A stretch of DNA of 64,000 bases, from the NCBI RefSeq assembly GCF_014641455.1, contig NZ_BMHT01000009.1, positions 1 to 64,000 on the forward strand, given 5' to 3'. Of the stretch, positions 29,669 to 38,883 are shown in pieces (positions within the stretch are counted from its first letter, which is position 1; the number at the start of each line of letters is the position of its first letter). The notes under the pieces are model-generated. The model searched no databases, was not told the origin of the DNA, and was given only the letters and a program-made list of their open reading frames with translations. The DNA is from Hymenobacter cavernae (GTDB lineage: Bacteria > Bacteroidota > Bacteroidia > Cytophagales > Hymenobacteraceae). A program made the position numbers and the translations under genes.

Positions 29669-29867
29669 AGCGACAACTTTTTACAGGCGCAAGTTTAGCA
29701 TTCTTCTGCCCAGCCGAAGCAGAACACGACCGAAAAGCAACCTAGCTGCCAACTGTGACGCCGGCTTTCGTGCAGAAATGGCATCATTTTAAGCGCTGTT
29801 GCTTTCCCCCCGCGACATGTGTTGGCAGCACTTTGCCCAACCTAGGTTTGTCCTATTTATCATCAGT

Positions 29868-32800
29868 ATGTTTAAGTTACTCTCTTCTTTTTCGCTTGAA
29901 GAGTCCTATAAAACGCTACAGCAGCAGCTCCGACAAGAGTGCTTGCGGCGCGAGCAGGCCGAACAGCAGGTTGCGGAGCTTCAGCAGGCGCTGCTTGACG
30001 CGCAGGCGCAGGGGCAACTGCAGCTTGCCGCTGAGCAGCGCGCCGCCGAACAGCGCTTGGCCGAGCAGCATGATTTCTACCAAACCATTCTGGAAGAGCT
30101 GCCCATTGGCCTTACTGTCTTCGATAGCCAAGAGCGCTACTTGATAGCCAACAAGAACATATCAGCCGATAAAGAAACACGGAAATGGATGATAGGCAAA
30201 ACCATCCTGGAAGCCTGTCTTCACCGGCAACGGCCTATTAGTATAGCGTTGCGGCGCCAGGCACTCTTCCAAGAAGCTATCCTGGAGCGGCGGGAGGTTA
30301 CGTGGGAAGACACATTGATGCATCCTGAAAGAGGGCCTCAACAGGTAAAGCTAGCTTTCCGGCCGGTGTTCCATGCCGATGGCACGGTGCGTATGCTGAT
30401 CAGTACCGGCACCGACATCACGGAGCAACGCCAAGCTGAACAGCAGCTAACAGAACAACGCGAGTTCTACGAAAACATCCTCGACCAGCTTCCCACAGAT
30501 GTTGCGGTAGTCGATGGGCAGCACCGCTTTCTGTACGTTAATCCGGGTGCCATCAAAGATCCGAATATCCGGGCCTGGGTTATCGGCAAAACAAACCTAG
30601 AGTACATGGCATATCGCCAACATCCAGCCGATGTTGCGCACCAGCGGGAGGCCATGTTTGAGCAAATGCTGGCCGAGCGCCGGCAGGTAAACTTCGAGGA
30701 AACGCTCATCGCTCCCGAAGGACCACGCCGGCTGTTGCGCTGCCTGTATCCGGTGTTTGGCCCCTACGGTGAGGTGCGTATGGTCATCATCTACGGCGTC
30801 AATATCACGGAGCGCTACCTGGCCGAACAACGACTGGCTGAGCAGCGCGAGTTCTACGAAACCATTCTCAACCAATTGCCTACCGATATAGCAGTGTTCG
30901 ACAATCAGCACCGCTATCTGTTCGTGAACCCGGTGGCTATCAAAAATCCGGAAATCAGGCACTGGATAATTGGCAAAACCAATTTCGAATACTTTGCTCA
31001 TCGACAGCGCCCCATGGAAATGGCCGAGCGGCGCAGCGCCATTTTCAGTCAGGTGCTAGGCGAGCGGCAGCAGCTAGCTTACGAGGAAACGATTGACACC
31101 TCCGACGGCGAGCGGCGGCTCTTGCGGCGGCTGCACCCGGTGCTAGGTCCCGATGGCGAGGTGCGCATGGTCATTGCCTACGGCCTCGACATCACCGACC
31201 GCTACCTAGCCGAGCAGCAGCTAGCCGAGCAGCGCGAGTTCTATGAAAGTATCTTAAACAATCTGCCGGCCGATATTGGGGTGTTCGACGATCAGCATCG
31301 CTACCTGTTCGTCAATCCTGCGGGCATCAAAAATCCGGAAATCAGGCACTGGATAATTGGCAAAACCAACTTCGAATACTTTGCTTACCGACAGCGCCCT
31401 ATGGAAATGGCGCATGAGCGGCAAGTCAGGTTTGAGCAGGTAATGACTGAGCGGCAGCAGGTGAAGTTTGAAGAAACCATCATGTCGCCCGACGGACCGC
31501 GCCAGTTGCTGCGCATCTTTCACCCAGTTCTGGCGTCGGAAGGTAATGTTCGCATGATTATCGCCTACGGCCTCGATATTACCGACCGCTACCTGGCCGA
31601 GCAGCAGCTGGCCGAGCAGCGTACCTTCTACGAAAAGATTCTCAACCAGCTATCGGCTGCCGTTGCTGTTTTCGACCCCGAAAAGCGCTACCTATTTGTA
31701 AACCCCGGCAGCATTCAAAACCCGGAGATCCGGCAGTGGGTTATCGGCAAAACCAATATGGAATACTGTGAGTACCGCCACTTCCCCATTGATCTTGCTA
31801 TCCAGCGCGACCAGCTGTTTGACCAGGCCATCCAGGAGCGACAAGAAATCAGCTGGGAAGAAACAATTAACAGCCTCACTGGCCCGCGTCACTGGCTCCG
31901 GCGGGTGCTTCCTATCTTCAACACCGATGGTTCGCTTCAGGTACTCCTAGGTTCCGGCATGGACCTCACCGAGCGCTACCTGGCCGAGGAACGCCAGCGG
32001 CGTGCGGAGGCGGTCGTGCAGGAGCAGCAAGCCTTTATCCGGCAAGTAGTGGACACTATCCCCAACTTCCTGTATGTGAGCAACAAAGCCGGCAATGTAA
32101 TCTTCGCCAATGCCGCCTACGAGAACCTTATTCAGCGTAGCAATGACTTACCCACTCTCCCACCAGCTCCCCCCGAAACAGCGGAGCTGCAACAGCTTAA
32201 TACCTGGAGCGAACTAGTGCTGCACACTGGCGAAGAGCTTAACGCCGAGCTGCCTTTCACGCTTGCCAACCAGGATGTACTTCAGTTCCAAGTAGTGAAG
32301 CGCCCGCTGGTACGGCCCCAGGGCGAGGTGGAAGTTCTTACCGTTGGCACTGATATCACGGAAATCAAACGCATCCGGCAGGATCTGGAGCACAACGCCA
32401 AGCAGTACCAGGATTTGATGCAGAATACGCAAATCCTTATCTGTACCCACGATATGCAGGGTATTATGCTCTCGGCAAATCCGGCGCTGGCTACCCTCCT
32501 AGGTATCCCGGCCGAGCAGTTGGTAGGCCAGCACCTAGCCGAAGTGTTGACTGGTACCATTCCTGACGATTTTGTGCGCTACTTGGAGACCTTCGCGCAC
32601 CAGAATGAGTTATCTGGTCTGATGCCGATTCTGCTGCCAATCCGTGCCGAGAAGCGCTACTTATTGTATCACAGCTGCTTAGTAACAGAGCCTGGCAGCC
32701 CCGCGTACGTCATTTCTTATAGTCAGGACATTACCAACCGGGTGCTGGCTGAGAAAGAAATGAAGCGAGCTAAGTTGGAAGCCGAAGCCGCCGTGGCAGC

Positions 32801-34289
32801 CCGCGAAAACTTCCTGGCCAATATGAGCCACGAGATTCGCACGCCTATGAATGGTGTACTGGGCATGGCCAGCCTGCTGGCCCGCACCGACCTTAACCCG
32901 CAGCAGCTCGACTATCTGAACATTATTCGTAACTCAGGTGCTCACCTGCTCAGCGTATTAAATGATGTGCTCGACGTAGCCAAGATCACCTCGGGCAAAC
33001 TGGAACTGGAACAAACGCCTTTCGACCTAGGTACCATCATCAAAACCGCAGCCCAGACCCTAGCTTTCCGGGCGACGGAGAAAGGCATCGAGTTCAAAGT
33101 AGAGCCACTGGTGCTGCCGCCCTTTATGGTGCTCAGCGACCCACATCGTCTCAAACAGGTGCTGCTCAACTTGTTCGGCAATGCCATCAAGTTTACGGAA
33201 CGTGGCAGCGTGACGATGGCGGCCTCGTTGCGGGCCGAAACTGAGACAACCCTAACCATCAGCTTTCTGGTGCGCGATACCGGTATCGGGGTGCCCGTCG
33301 ACAAGCAGGAAAAAATCTTCGAGAGCTTTTCCCAGGCTTACACCGACACCACGCGGCGCTTTGGCGGCACCGGCCTAGGTCTGACGATCAGCAGCAGCCT
33401 GGTTGAACAACTCGGTGGGCGCTTATTTATCTATAGTGAGCCAGAGCACGGCAGCACATTCAGTTTTACGCTCACGTTCCCCAAGGCTTCACCTGTCAGC
33501 AACGCCAGCATCAACCAAGCCCAAGAGCAACTTTTTATTACCACGGAGGCAGTGAAGGGATTACGGGTGCTCCTGGTAGAAGACCACGAGGTAAACCGAC
33601 AGCTAGCGCAACTGGTGTTAGAGAATTACGACGTGCAGGTAGATTCGGCGGCGGATGGAGCCGCCGCGCTGGTGCTGTTCGAGCAAGCTTCGTACGATGT
33701 TATTCTGATGGATATTCAGATGCCCGGTATGAGCGGCCTCGAAGTGACGGCCAGAATCCGTTGTCACCCGAACACCGTACTTGCCCAAACGCCCATCATC
33801 GCACTGACTGCCAATGCCTTCCGAGCTGATAACGAGCGCTACCTAGCCGCAGGACTAAACGATTGCATTGCCAAGCCCTTCGACGAGATAGAACTTCTGC
33901 ACAAGATTACCGCCGCGCATCAGGCTGCCGCCGAGCAGCCGGCCCCCTTGTTCAATCTGGCGGAAGTGCATCGGATGGCGCATGGTAAACCTAGCTTCGT
34001 GCTACGCATCCTCGACTCTTTCCTGACTCATACGCCTACGGAGCTTACTAACATACAGCAAGCCGTCGCAGCCGAAGACTGGACGCTGGTCGCGCAGATT
34101 GCGCATCGGCTTAAGCCATCCCTGAAAATGCTTCAGGTTCATGGGCTTACCGGCCCCACGCAAACGTTGGAAGACGCGACGGCAACAATAACTTCTCGTC
34201 TTGAAGCTGCTGCGCATTTCACTCAGTTACTTCCTGAGCTACTTCGGAAGCTACATGAGTGGCGTGCGGCAACTACTTCTATCTCCTAA
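29868..34289 (+). CDS. Hybrid sensor histidine kinase with five tandem PAS repeats
   Basis: 1473 residues, no membrane span. An N-terminal coiled coil (about 10-65) leads into five successive PAS units of about 129 residues, starting at nucleotides 30072, 30462, 30849, 31236 and 31623 (spacings 390, 387, 387, 387). Units share FYE-x-IL, P-EIR-W-IGKTN-EY and the linker AEQ-LAEQR. Units 3 and 4 are nearly identical in their cores. Two further PAS domains follow, then HisKA with His988 (NMSHEIRTPMNG), HATPase (GNAIKFT, DTGIGV, GGTGLGLTI), a receiver with Asp1282 (LMDIQMPGMSG) and an Hpt-like domain with His1413 (IAHRLKPSLK). ATG 29868 is preferred over the upstream start at 29799, because its translation gives the first plausible soluble segment. 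Confidence 0.92.
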   Translation: MFKLLSSFSLEESYKTLQQQLRQECLRREQAEQQVAELQQALLDAQAQGQLQLAAEQRAAEQRLAEQHDFYQTILEELPIGLTVFDSQERYLIANKNISADKETRKWMIGKTILEACLHRQRPISIALRRQALFQEAILERREVTWEDTLMHPERGPQQVKLAFRPVFHADGTVRMLISTGTDITEQRQAEQQLTEQREFYENILDQLPTDVAVVDGQHRFLYVNPGAIKDPNIRAWVIGKTNLEYMAYRQHPADVAHQREAMFEQMLAERRQVNFEETLIAPEGPRRLLRCLYPVFGPYGEVRMVIIYGVNITERYLAEQRLAEQREFYETILNQLPTDIAVFDNQHRYLFVNPVAIKNPEIRHWIIGKTNFEYFAHRQRPMEMAERRSAIFSQVLGERQQLAYEETIDTSDGERRLLRRLHPVLGPDGEVRMVIAYGLDITDRYLAEQQLAEQREFYESILNNLPADIGVFDDQHRYLFVNPAGIKNPEIRHWIIGKTNFEYFAYRQRPMEMAHERQVRFEQVMTERQQVKFEETIMSPDGPRQLLRIFHPVLASEGNVRMIIAYGLDITDRYLAEQQLAEQRTFYEKILNQLSAAVAVFDPEKRYLFVNPGSIQNPEIRQWVIGKTNMEYCEYRHFPIDLAIQRDQLFDQAIQERQEISWEETINSLTGPRHWLRRVLPIFNTDGSLQVLLGSGMDLTERYLAEERQRRAEAVVQEQQAFIRQVVDTIPNFLYVSNKAGNVIFANAAYENLIQRSNDLPTLPPAPPETAELQQLNTWSELVLHTGEELNAELPFTLANQDVLQFQVVKRPLVRPQGEVEVLTVGTDITEIKRIRQDLEHNAKQYQDLMQNTQILICTHDMQGIMLSANPALATLLGIPAEQLVGQHLAEVLTGTIPDDFVRYLETFAHQNELSGLMPILLPIRAEKRYLLYHSCLVTEPGSPAYVISYSQDITNRVLAEKEMKRAKLEAEAAVAARENFLANMSHEIRTPMNGVLGMASLLARTDLNPQQLDYLNIIRNSGAHLLSVLNDVLDVAKITSGKLELEQTPFDLGTIIKTAAQTLAFRATEKGIEFKVEPLVLPPFMVLSDPHRLKQVLLNLFGNAIKFTERGSVTMAASLRAETETTLTISFLVRDTGIGVPVDKQEKIFESFSQAYTDTTRRFGGTGLGLTISSSLVEQLGGRLFIYSEPEHGSTFSFTLTFPKASPVSNASINQAQEQLFITTEAVKGLRVLLVEDHEVNRQLAQLVLENYDVQVDSAADGAAALVLFEQASYDVILMDIQMPGMSGLEVTARIRCHPNTVLAQTPIIALTANAFRADNERYLAAGLNDCIAKPFDEIELLHKITAAHQAAAEQPAPLFNLAEVHRMAHGKPSFVLRILDSFLTHTPTELTNIQQAVAAEDWTLVAQIAHRLKPSLKMLQVHGLTGPTQTLEDATATITSRLEAAAHFTQLLPELLRKLHEWRAATTSIS

Positions 34290-34304
34290 GCATAACTATA
34301 ATAC

Positions 34305-34353
34305 AAAGCCGGCTTTCTACTTTGCAACAGGTGCAGGGTAGAAAGCCGGCTTT
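34305..34353 (+). terminator. Terminator of the tandem-PAS kinase gene
   Basis: AAAGCCGGCTTTCTAC (34305-34320) and its exact inverse (34338-34353) surround a 17-base loop. TTTCTTTTTA follows. Confidence 0.85.
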
Positions 34354-34491
34354 CTTTTTACTAAACTCAACTGTTGCGAAGTATATTTACCGCTACTGAT
34401 CAGCTTAGAAATATTATATACAATCAATAATTTATTTTACCTGCTCACACTTGTTGCCATTATCTGTTTCCGGAGAATGGCAACTTAGAGG

Positions 34492-34923
34492 TTAGCGGTG
34501 CGGGCTCGCCGCGAGGTGTACGATGTTAGTGCCCGAGTTAAGACGCTCGAACACTCGCTCTACAGCGCGGCAGAAGCAAGTATAGTCGAAGGGCTTAACG
34601 AGGTAGTCTGTCACACGTAACTCAAAAGCATCGCTCCCGAAGTTTTCGTGCGCGGTAGTCAGGACAACCTGCGGAGCTTCCGGAAGTAAACGAAGCATGT
34701 CAAGCCCGTTTAAATCAGGCATTTCCACATCCAAAAACAGCAAGTCGACGCGGCGCCCCATGCTGAAAAAGTCCAGTCCCTCAACGCTGCCAGCCAAAGA
34801 AGCCACGAGTTGCAGGGAGCTATTCATTTCGATATAGTGCTCCAGCGTCAGCCGGTTTATCTCATTATCATCCAGGATAGCACAGGTTAGAATTTGTGAG
34901 GGTGTACCGATTTCGGGATACAT
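34492..34923 (-). CDS. Lone LytR-type receiver without LytTR output domain
   Basis: 143 residues. Receiver motifs: ILDDNEIN with D18-D19, phospho-accepting Asp65 (FLDVEMPD), TTAHENF, and the Lys of YLVKPFDY. The sequence resembles receivers that precede LytTR DNA-binding domains (EMPDLNGLDMLRLLPEAPQVVLTTA), but the protein ends about 20 residues after the receiver, with no LytTR half. I saw no remnant of that half downstream on the same strand. It lies convergent with the PAS-array kinase, which could be its phosphodonor. Confidence 0.85.
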   Translation of the reverse strand: MYPEIGTPSQILTCAILDDNEINRLTLEHYIEMNSSLQLVASLAGSVEGLDFFSMGRRVDLLFLDVEMPDLNGLDMLRLLPEAPQVVLTTAHENFGSDAFELRVTDYLVKPFDYTCFCRAVERVFERLNSGTNIVHLAASPHR

Positions 34924-35233
34924 AGAAAAGAATATAATGAAGGTTTCTTACTCAAAAGATTTACGATCCAACTAAGCTTATCGGATTGATCATAGAAATC
35001 GACCAAAGAGGCCTACGTTGGTATTGTGCAAATCTAGTTTAAAACATATTAAATTCTAAATACTATTCTATGAATTAAGTTAAATCCTCGTTCAATCACC
35101 TAAAAACTACGAGCGATTATTAGATAGATACAATACATGAAAATAGTTGTTGCATAAGCGTACAAGTGCTTAGCCTAGTATTAATAAAAAAGGCCGATCA
35201 TAGGACCGGCCTTTTTCACTAACCTAGCGTAGG
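34924..35233. other. AT-rich intergenic region
   Basis: No gene is visible in this 310-base spacer. It is clearly richer in A and T than the surroundings, which fits promoter sequences for the leftward receiver. Its right end contains the porX terminator. Confidence 0.5.
35186..35216 (-). terminator. Terminator downstream of porX
   Basis: AAAAAGGCCG / CGGCCTTTTT stem around a 10-base loop, with T/A runs on both strands, 18 bases beyond the porX stop. Confidence 0.8.
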
Positions 35234-36805
35234 CTAGGCGCCTTTCGGAGTGAGCGTAATAAATGGGATGATACATTCCTCCAGCGAGATACCGCCGTGC
35301 TGGAATGTGTCCTTGTAGTAGTTCACGTAGTAGTTGTAGTTGTTGGGGTAGGCGAAGAAGTAGTCGCCGATGGTGAAGACGTAGGCAGTGCTCACATTTT
35401 CACGGGGCAGAAAGATGCGCTCGGGCTTGCGCACGGTGTACACGTCGCGCGAGTCATCGAAACCCAGGTTCTTGCCGTGCTTGTAGCGCAGGTTCGTATT
35501 GGTGTTCCGGTCGCCCACGATTTTGTAGGGCCGCTTCACGCGGATGGTGCCGTGGTCGGTCGTGATGATGAGCTTGCCTTTTTTCTCGGCAATCTGCTGC
35601 AGCATCTCATACAAGGGCGAGTGCAGGAACCACGAGCGGGTAAGCGAACGGTAAGCCGATTCGTCGGCGGCCAGCTCCCGAATCATGGCCATGTCGGTGC
35701 GGGCATGCGAGAGCATGTCCACAAAGTTGTAGACGATGACGTTGAGCTTGTAGTTGTTGTGCAGGTTGCTCATCTTGCCCAGCAAATCCTTGCCCGCCTG
35801 CAAGTTAGTCACCTTGTTGTAGCTGTATTTCTGCTTCTGGCTAGCCTTCTGGAACATGATTTCGAGAAACTCCTGCTCGTGCAGGTTTTTGCCCTCGTCG
35901 TCGTCGTCGTTCACCCACAGGTTCGGGTACTTCTTCTGAATCTCGCCGGGCATCATGCCCGAAAAGATAGCATTACGCGCGTACGCCGTGGTAGTAGGCA
36001 GGATTGAGTAGTACATCTCCTCCTGATCTACGGTAAACAGCTCAGCGATAATTGGTTCTAGAATCTTCCACTGGTCGTAGCGCAGGTTGTCGATGAGCAC
36101 GAAGTACACGGGCGTATCGCCGGTGGCTTTCAGCAGCGGGAACACGCGCTCTTTGAAGAGCTGGTGCGACATGAGTGGCGCATCTTTGTCGTCGCCGTTC
36201 ACCCAGTCTTCGTAGTTCTCGGTGATGAAGCGCCCGAAGTAGGTATTGGCCTCGTCCTTCTGCATGTTGAAGACGTCGGCCATACTTTTGCCTTCGGTCT
36301 CATCAATTTCCAACTCCCAAAATACCAGTTTCTTATACACATCAGCCCACTCACTCGGGCTGAGCCGGTCGCCGAGCTGCATACCTAGCTGCCGGAAGTC
36401 GCGCTGGTAGCCGCTGTTGGTTTTCTCACTTACTAAGCGCTTGTTATCCAACACCTTCTTCACCGAAAGCAGAATCTGGTTCGGATTAACGGGCTTGATG
36501 AGGTAGTCAGCAATCTTGGAGCCGATGGCTTCTTCCATGATGTGCTCTTCCTCGCTCTTGGTAATCATGATCACCGGCGTGGTCGGGCGGGCCGCTTTGA
36601 TTTCCGTGAGCGTTTCCAGGCCAGTCAGGCCGGGCATATTCTCGTCCAAAAATACGAGGTCATAGTTCTGTTCGCCGACTTGCTCGATGGCGTCGGCTCC
36701 GGAATTTACGCCGGTTACGTCGTAGCCTTTTTCTTTCAGGAACAGAATATGGGGTTTGAGCAGATCGATTTCATCATCGGCCCAAAGGATGCTGTAGCGT
36801 TGCAT
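35234..36805 (-). CDS. porX: PorX-like response regulator with PglZ phosphodiesterase domain
   Basis: 523 residues from the ATG at 36805. The receiver (about 1-125) has D10-D11, phospho-accepting Asp54 (FLDENMPG) and the Lys of YLIKPVN. A helical linker is followed by a PglZ domain (about 205-520) of the alkaline-phosphatase superfamily: FVLIDNLRYDQW (metal Asp), TTTAYARNAIFSGMMPG with the nucleophilic Thr, and TDHGTIRVKRP with metal His/Asp. In gliding Bacteroidota, PorX with the kinase PorY controls type IX secretion, and the PglZ part is a zinc phosphodiesterase acting on oligonucleotides. It is followed on the other side by lipid A genes. Confidence 0.93.
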   Translation of the reverse strand: MQRYSILWADDEIDLLKPHILFLKEKGYDVTGVNSGADAIEQVGEQNYDLVFLDENMPGLTGLETLTEIKAARPTTPVIMITKSEEEHIMEEAIGSKIADYLIKPVNPNQILLSVKKVLDNKRLVSEKTNSGYQRDFRQLGMQLGDRLSPSEWADVYKKLVFWELEIDETEGKSMADVFNMQKDEANTYFGRFITENYEDWVNGDDKDAPLMSHQLFKERVFPLLKATGDTPVYFVLIDNLRYDQWKILEPIIAELFTVDQEEMYYSILPTTTAYARNAIFSGMMPGEIQKKYPNLWVNDDDDEGKNLHEQEFLEIMFQKASQKQKYSYNKVTNLQAGKDLLGKMSNLHNNYKLNVIVYNFVDMLSHARTDMAMIRELAADESAYRSLTRSWFLHSPLYEMLQQIAEKKGKLIITTDHGTIRVKRPYKIVGDRNTNTNLRYKHGKNLGFDDSRDVYTVRKPERIFLPRENVSTAYVFTIGDYFFAYPNNYNYYVNYYKDTFQHGGISLEECIIPFITLTPKGA

Positions 36806-36820
36806 AATGGAGGTTGGGGT

Positions 36821-37440
36821 CTTAGGGTCTTGGGGTCTTGGTTTTATCGACTGGCCCAAGCCTATCTGAACAATGTAATGCAGCCGTAAAGCCACTAGCT
36901 TTACCGCAAAACGAGCAAATAAGATACAATCTTGTGCTCAGCTATAGCTAGCATACATCATTTAGGAACTTTATGTTTGATTTTCGTAAACTGCGAATTT
37001 GGCAAGAAGGGCAGGAACTGACGTTTGCGATTTACCGAATCACGCGTGACTTTCCGAAAGACGAACTATTTGGTTTAACCAGTCAGATGCGCCGGTCGGC
37101 GTCTTCGGTGCCGCATAATATTGCGGAAGGCTGCGGCCGCCAGTCGGCCCGCGATTTATTGCGATTCCTTACTATTGTGATGGGTTCAGCCAGCGAACTA
37201 GCTTCTCAGCTACTCTTAGCACAAGGATTGAACTATCTGACAGCCGATGCAGCTGCATAGTTGATAACTGACGTTGAACGGCTTCGCCGAATGCTCACGG
37301 CCTACTATCAAAAGGTAAAAGCTAATTTGCCCGACAATCGCGCTATGTAAGCTGGTTTTATTATAGCCAAGTTATAGTCAACGACTTTCCTGGGATATTC
37401 GGGCTACCGGTCTGCTCATCCAAGACCCCAAGACCCTAGG
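36821..37440. repeat. Inverted repeat flanking the broken four-helix-bundle gene
   Basis: CTTAGGGTCTTGGGGTCTTGG (36821-36841, key word GGGTCTTG) has an inverse copy at 37420-37440 with one mismatch. Both arms are built from repeated CCAAGACC words, and the right arm is followed by another CCAAGACCCT. The unit encloses only the 36973-37350 gene. Confidence 0.85.
36973..37350 (+). pseudogene. Four-helix-bundle (S23/avd-like) protein interrupted by an in-frame TAG
   Basis: The first 95 residues match the four-helix-bundle family related to 23S rRNA intervening-sequence proteins: FRKLRIWQEGQELTFAIYRITRDFPKDELFGLTSQMRRSASSVPHNIAEG (about 4-53, key residues W, P, E, L, Q, R, S, N, A, G). After NYLTADAAA a TAG at 37258-37260 stops it. 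The same frame then continues without gap as LITDVERLRRMLTAYYQKVK to a TAA at 37350, which is exactly the family's fourth helix. The full reading frame would give about 125 residues, the family norm. A point mutation probably made a nonsense codon, or the protein is made as a shortened form. An inverted repeat encloses it. Confidence 0.82.
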
Positions 37441-37457
37441 TTCCCAAGACCCTACGA

Positions 37458-38687
37458 ATGAACAAAAAGAAAATATTTAACGATCCAGTCTACGGCTTCG
37501 TCACCATCCCGACCGAGTTGCTCTTCGACCTGATCGAGCATCCTTACTTTCAGCGGCTGCGGCGCATTCAGCAGCTAGGTCTGACGGGGTTTGTGTATCC
37601 GGGGGCGCTGCACACGCGCTTCCATCATGCGCTTGGCGCTATGCACCTGATGAGCACGGCGTTGCGCACGCTCAAAGACAAACACGTCAAGATTTCGGCG
37701 GCCGAAGGCCAGGCGGCACTGGCGGCCATTTTGCTTCATGATGTTGGGCACGGGCCGCTTTCGCACGCGCTGGAAACCGCCATTTTTCACGAAGTGCCGC
37801 ACGAGCGGCTGTCGTTGCAGCTCATGCAACGGCTTAACCAGCAGCATCATGGCGCGCTCGACCTAGCTATTGAAATCTTTCAGGGCAGCTACCAACGCCC
37901 ATTTTTTCACCAGCTTGTGAGCAGCCAGCTCGATATGGACCGGCTCGATTACCTGAACCGTGACTCTTTCTATACTGGCGTGCAGGAAGGTCGACCCGGC
38001 GCCGACCGCCTGATTAAGATGCTGACAGTGGTGAATGAGCGACTGGTGCTGGAAGAAAAAGCCATTTACAGTGTTGAGAATTTTCTGGTGAGTCGGCGCC
38101 TGATGTACTGGCAAGTGTATCTGCATAAGACTGTTACGAGCGCCGAGCAGATGATTATCCGCATCGTGCAGCGTGCCCGCGACCTGACCCGCGCCGGCCA
38201 CAAAGTCCCGGCCTCTCCCGATCTGCACTTCTTTTTATCTAAGCCTGTCAGCATCAAAGATTTCGAGCAAGACGAGAGTATTCTGCAACGCTTCGTGCAG
38301 CTCGACGACTACGACATCTGGGGCGCCGTAAAAATGTGGGCTGGTCACCCGGATAGAGTGCTCAGCTATATGTCGCGCTGCATCCTGGATCGGCACCTAT
38401 TCAAAATCACGCTACAAAGTGAACCCGTAGACGAGGACCTGAAGCTAGGAGTCGTGGAACTGATCAGCGAGAAGTTTGGCCTGCCTCTGGAAGAAGCCAA
38501 ACTCCTGATGCTCAGCGGCCGCATCAGCAACAACGCCTACGATACGCACGACGAAACCATCGACGTGCTGACCAAGCGCGGCCACGTCGTGAACGTTGCG
38601 GAAGCTTCGGACTTGCCCAACATCCGCGCCCTCAGCAAGCGCGTCGAAAAGTACTACATCTGCTATCCCAAAGAGATTATTCAGTAG
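37458..38687 (+). CDS. HD-domain phosphohydrolase (SAMHD1/dGTPase-like)
   Basis: 409 residues. Motifs: FQRLRRIQQLGLTGFVYPGALHTRFHHALGAMHL (about 31-65, with the first metal His), ILLHDVGHGPLSHALE (HD at about 94-95), and QLDMDRLDYLNRDSF with the distal Asp. This is the arrangement of the SAMHD1/YdhJ group of dNTP or nucleotide triphosphohydrolases; the actual substrate is not known. It begins 18 bases after an inverted-repeat arm and lies upstream of lpxD, an order found in other Bacteroidota. Confidence 0.88.
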   Translation: MNKKKIFNDPVYGFVTIPTELLFDLIEHPYFQRLRRIQQLGLTGFVYPGALHTRFHHALGAMHLMSTALRTLKDKHVKISAAEGQAALAAILLHDVGHGPLSHALETAIFHEVPHERLSLQLMQRLNQQHHGALDLAIEIFQGSYQRPFFHQLVSSQLDMDRLDYLNRDSFYTGVQEGRPGADRLIKMLTVVNERLVLEEKAIYSVENFLVSRRLMYWQVYLHKTVTSAEQMIIRIVQRARDLTRAGHKVPASPDLHFFLSKPVSIKDFEQDESILQRFVQLDDYDIWGAVKMWAGHPDRVLSYMSRCILDRHLFKITLQSEPVDEDLKLGVVELISEKFGLPLEEAKLLMLSGRISNNAYDTHDETIDVLTKRGHVVNVAEASDLPNIRALSKRVEKYYICYPKEIIQ

Positions 38688-38871
38688 TTTCTTAGGGCTG
38701 GCACCTAGGTTTTGGCCGTTAGCGTTTAGCACATGATTTTGAGGGCTGAGACCTAGGTAGCACGTCTGGTTCTGCTCGTGCAGAATGCTTGAAAACCTTA
38801 GTCCTCAGCAATTACCATCCAAGCACTAGGCACCAAGCGCCAGTCACTAAAATCAAAGCACCAAATTTCTC

Positions 38872-38879
38872 TACTTTTG
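38872..38879 (+). promoter_or_regulatory. Possible -7 box TACTTTTG at the lpxD start
   Basis: TACTTTTG fits TAnnTTTG and ends only 4 bases before the lpxD ATG at 38884. If used, transcription would start at or inside the start codon, giving a leaderless or nearly leaderless mRNA. No -33 TTG is clear. Confidence 0.35.
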
Positions 38880-38883
38880 CCCG

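Noticed and set aside
35297..36007. 236-codon Val/His-rich open frame opposite porX
   Set aside because: Low-complexity Val-rich translation, antisense to the conserved PglZ domain; a frame shadow.
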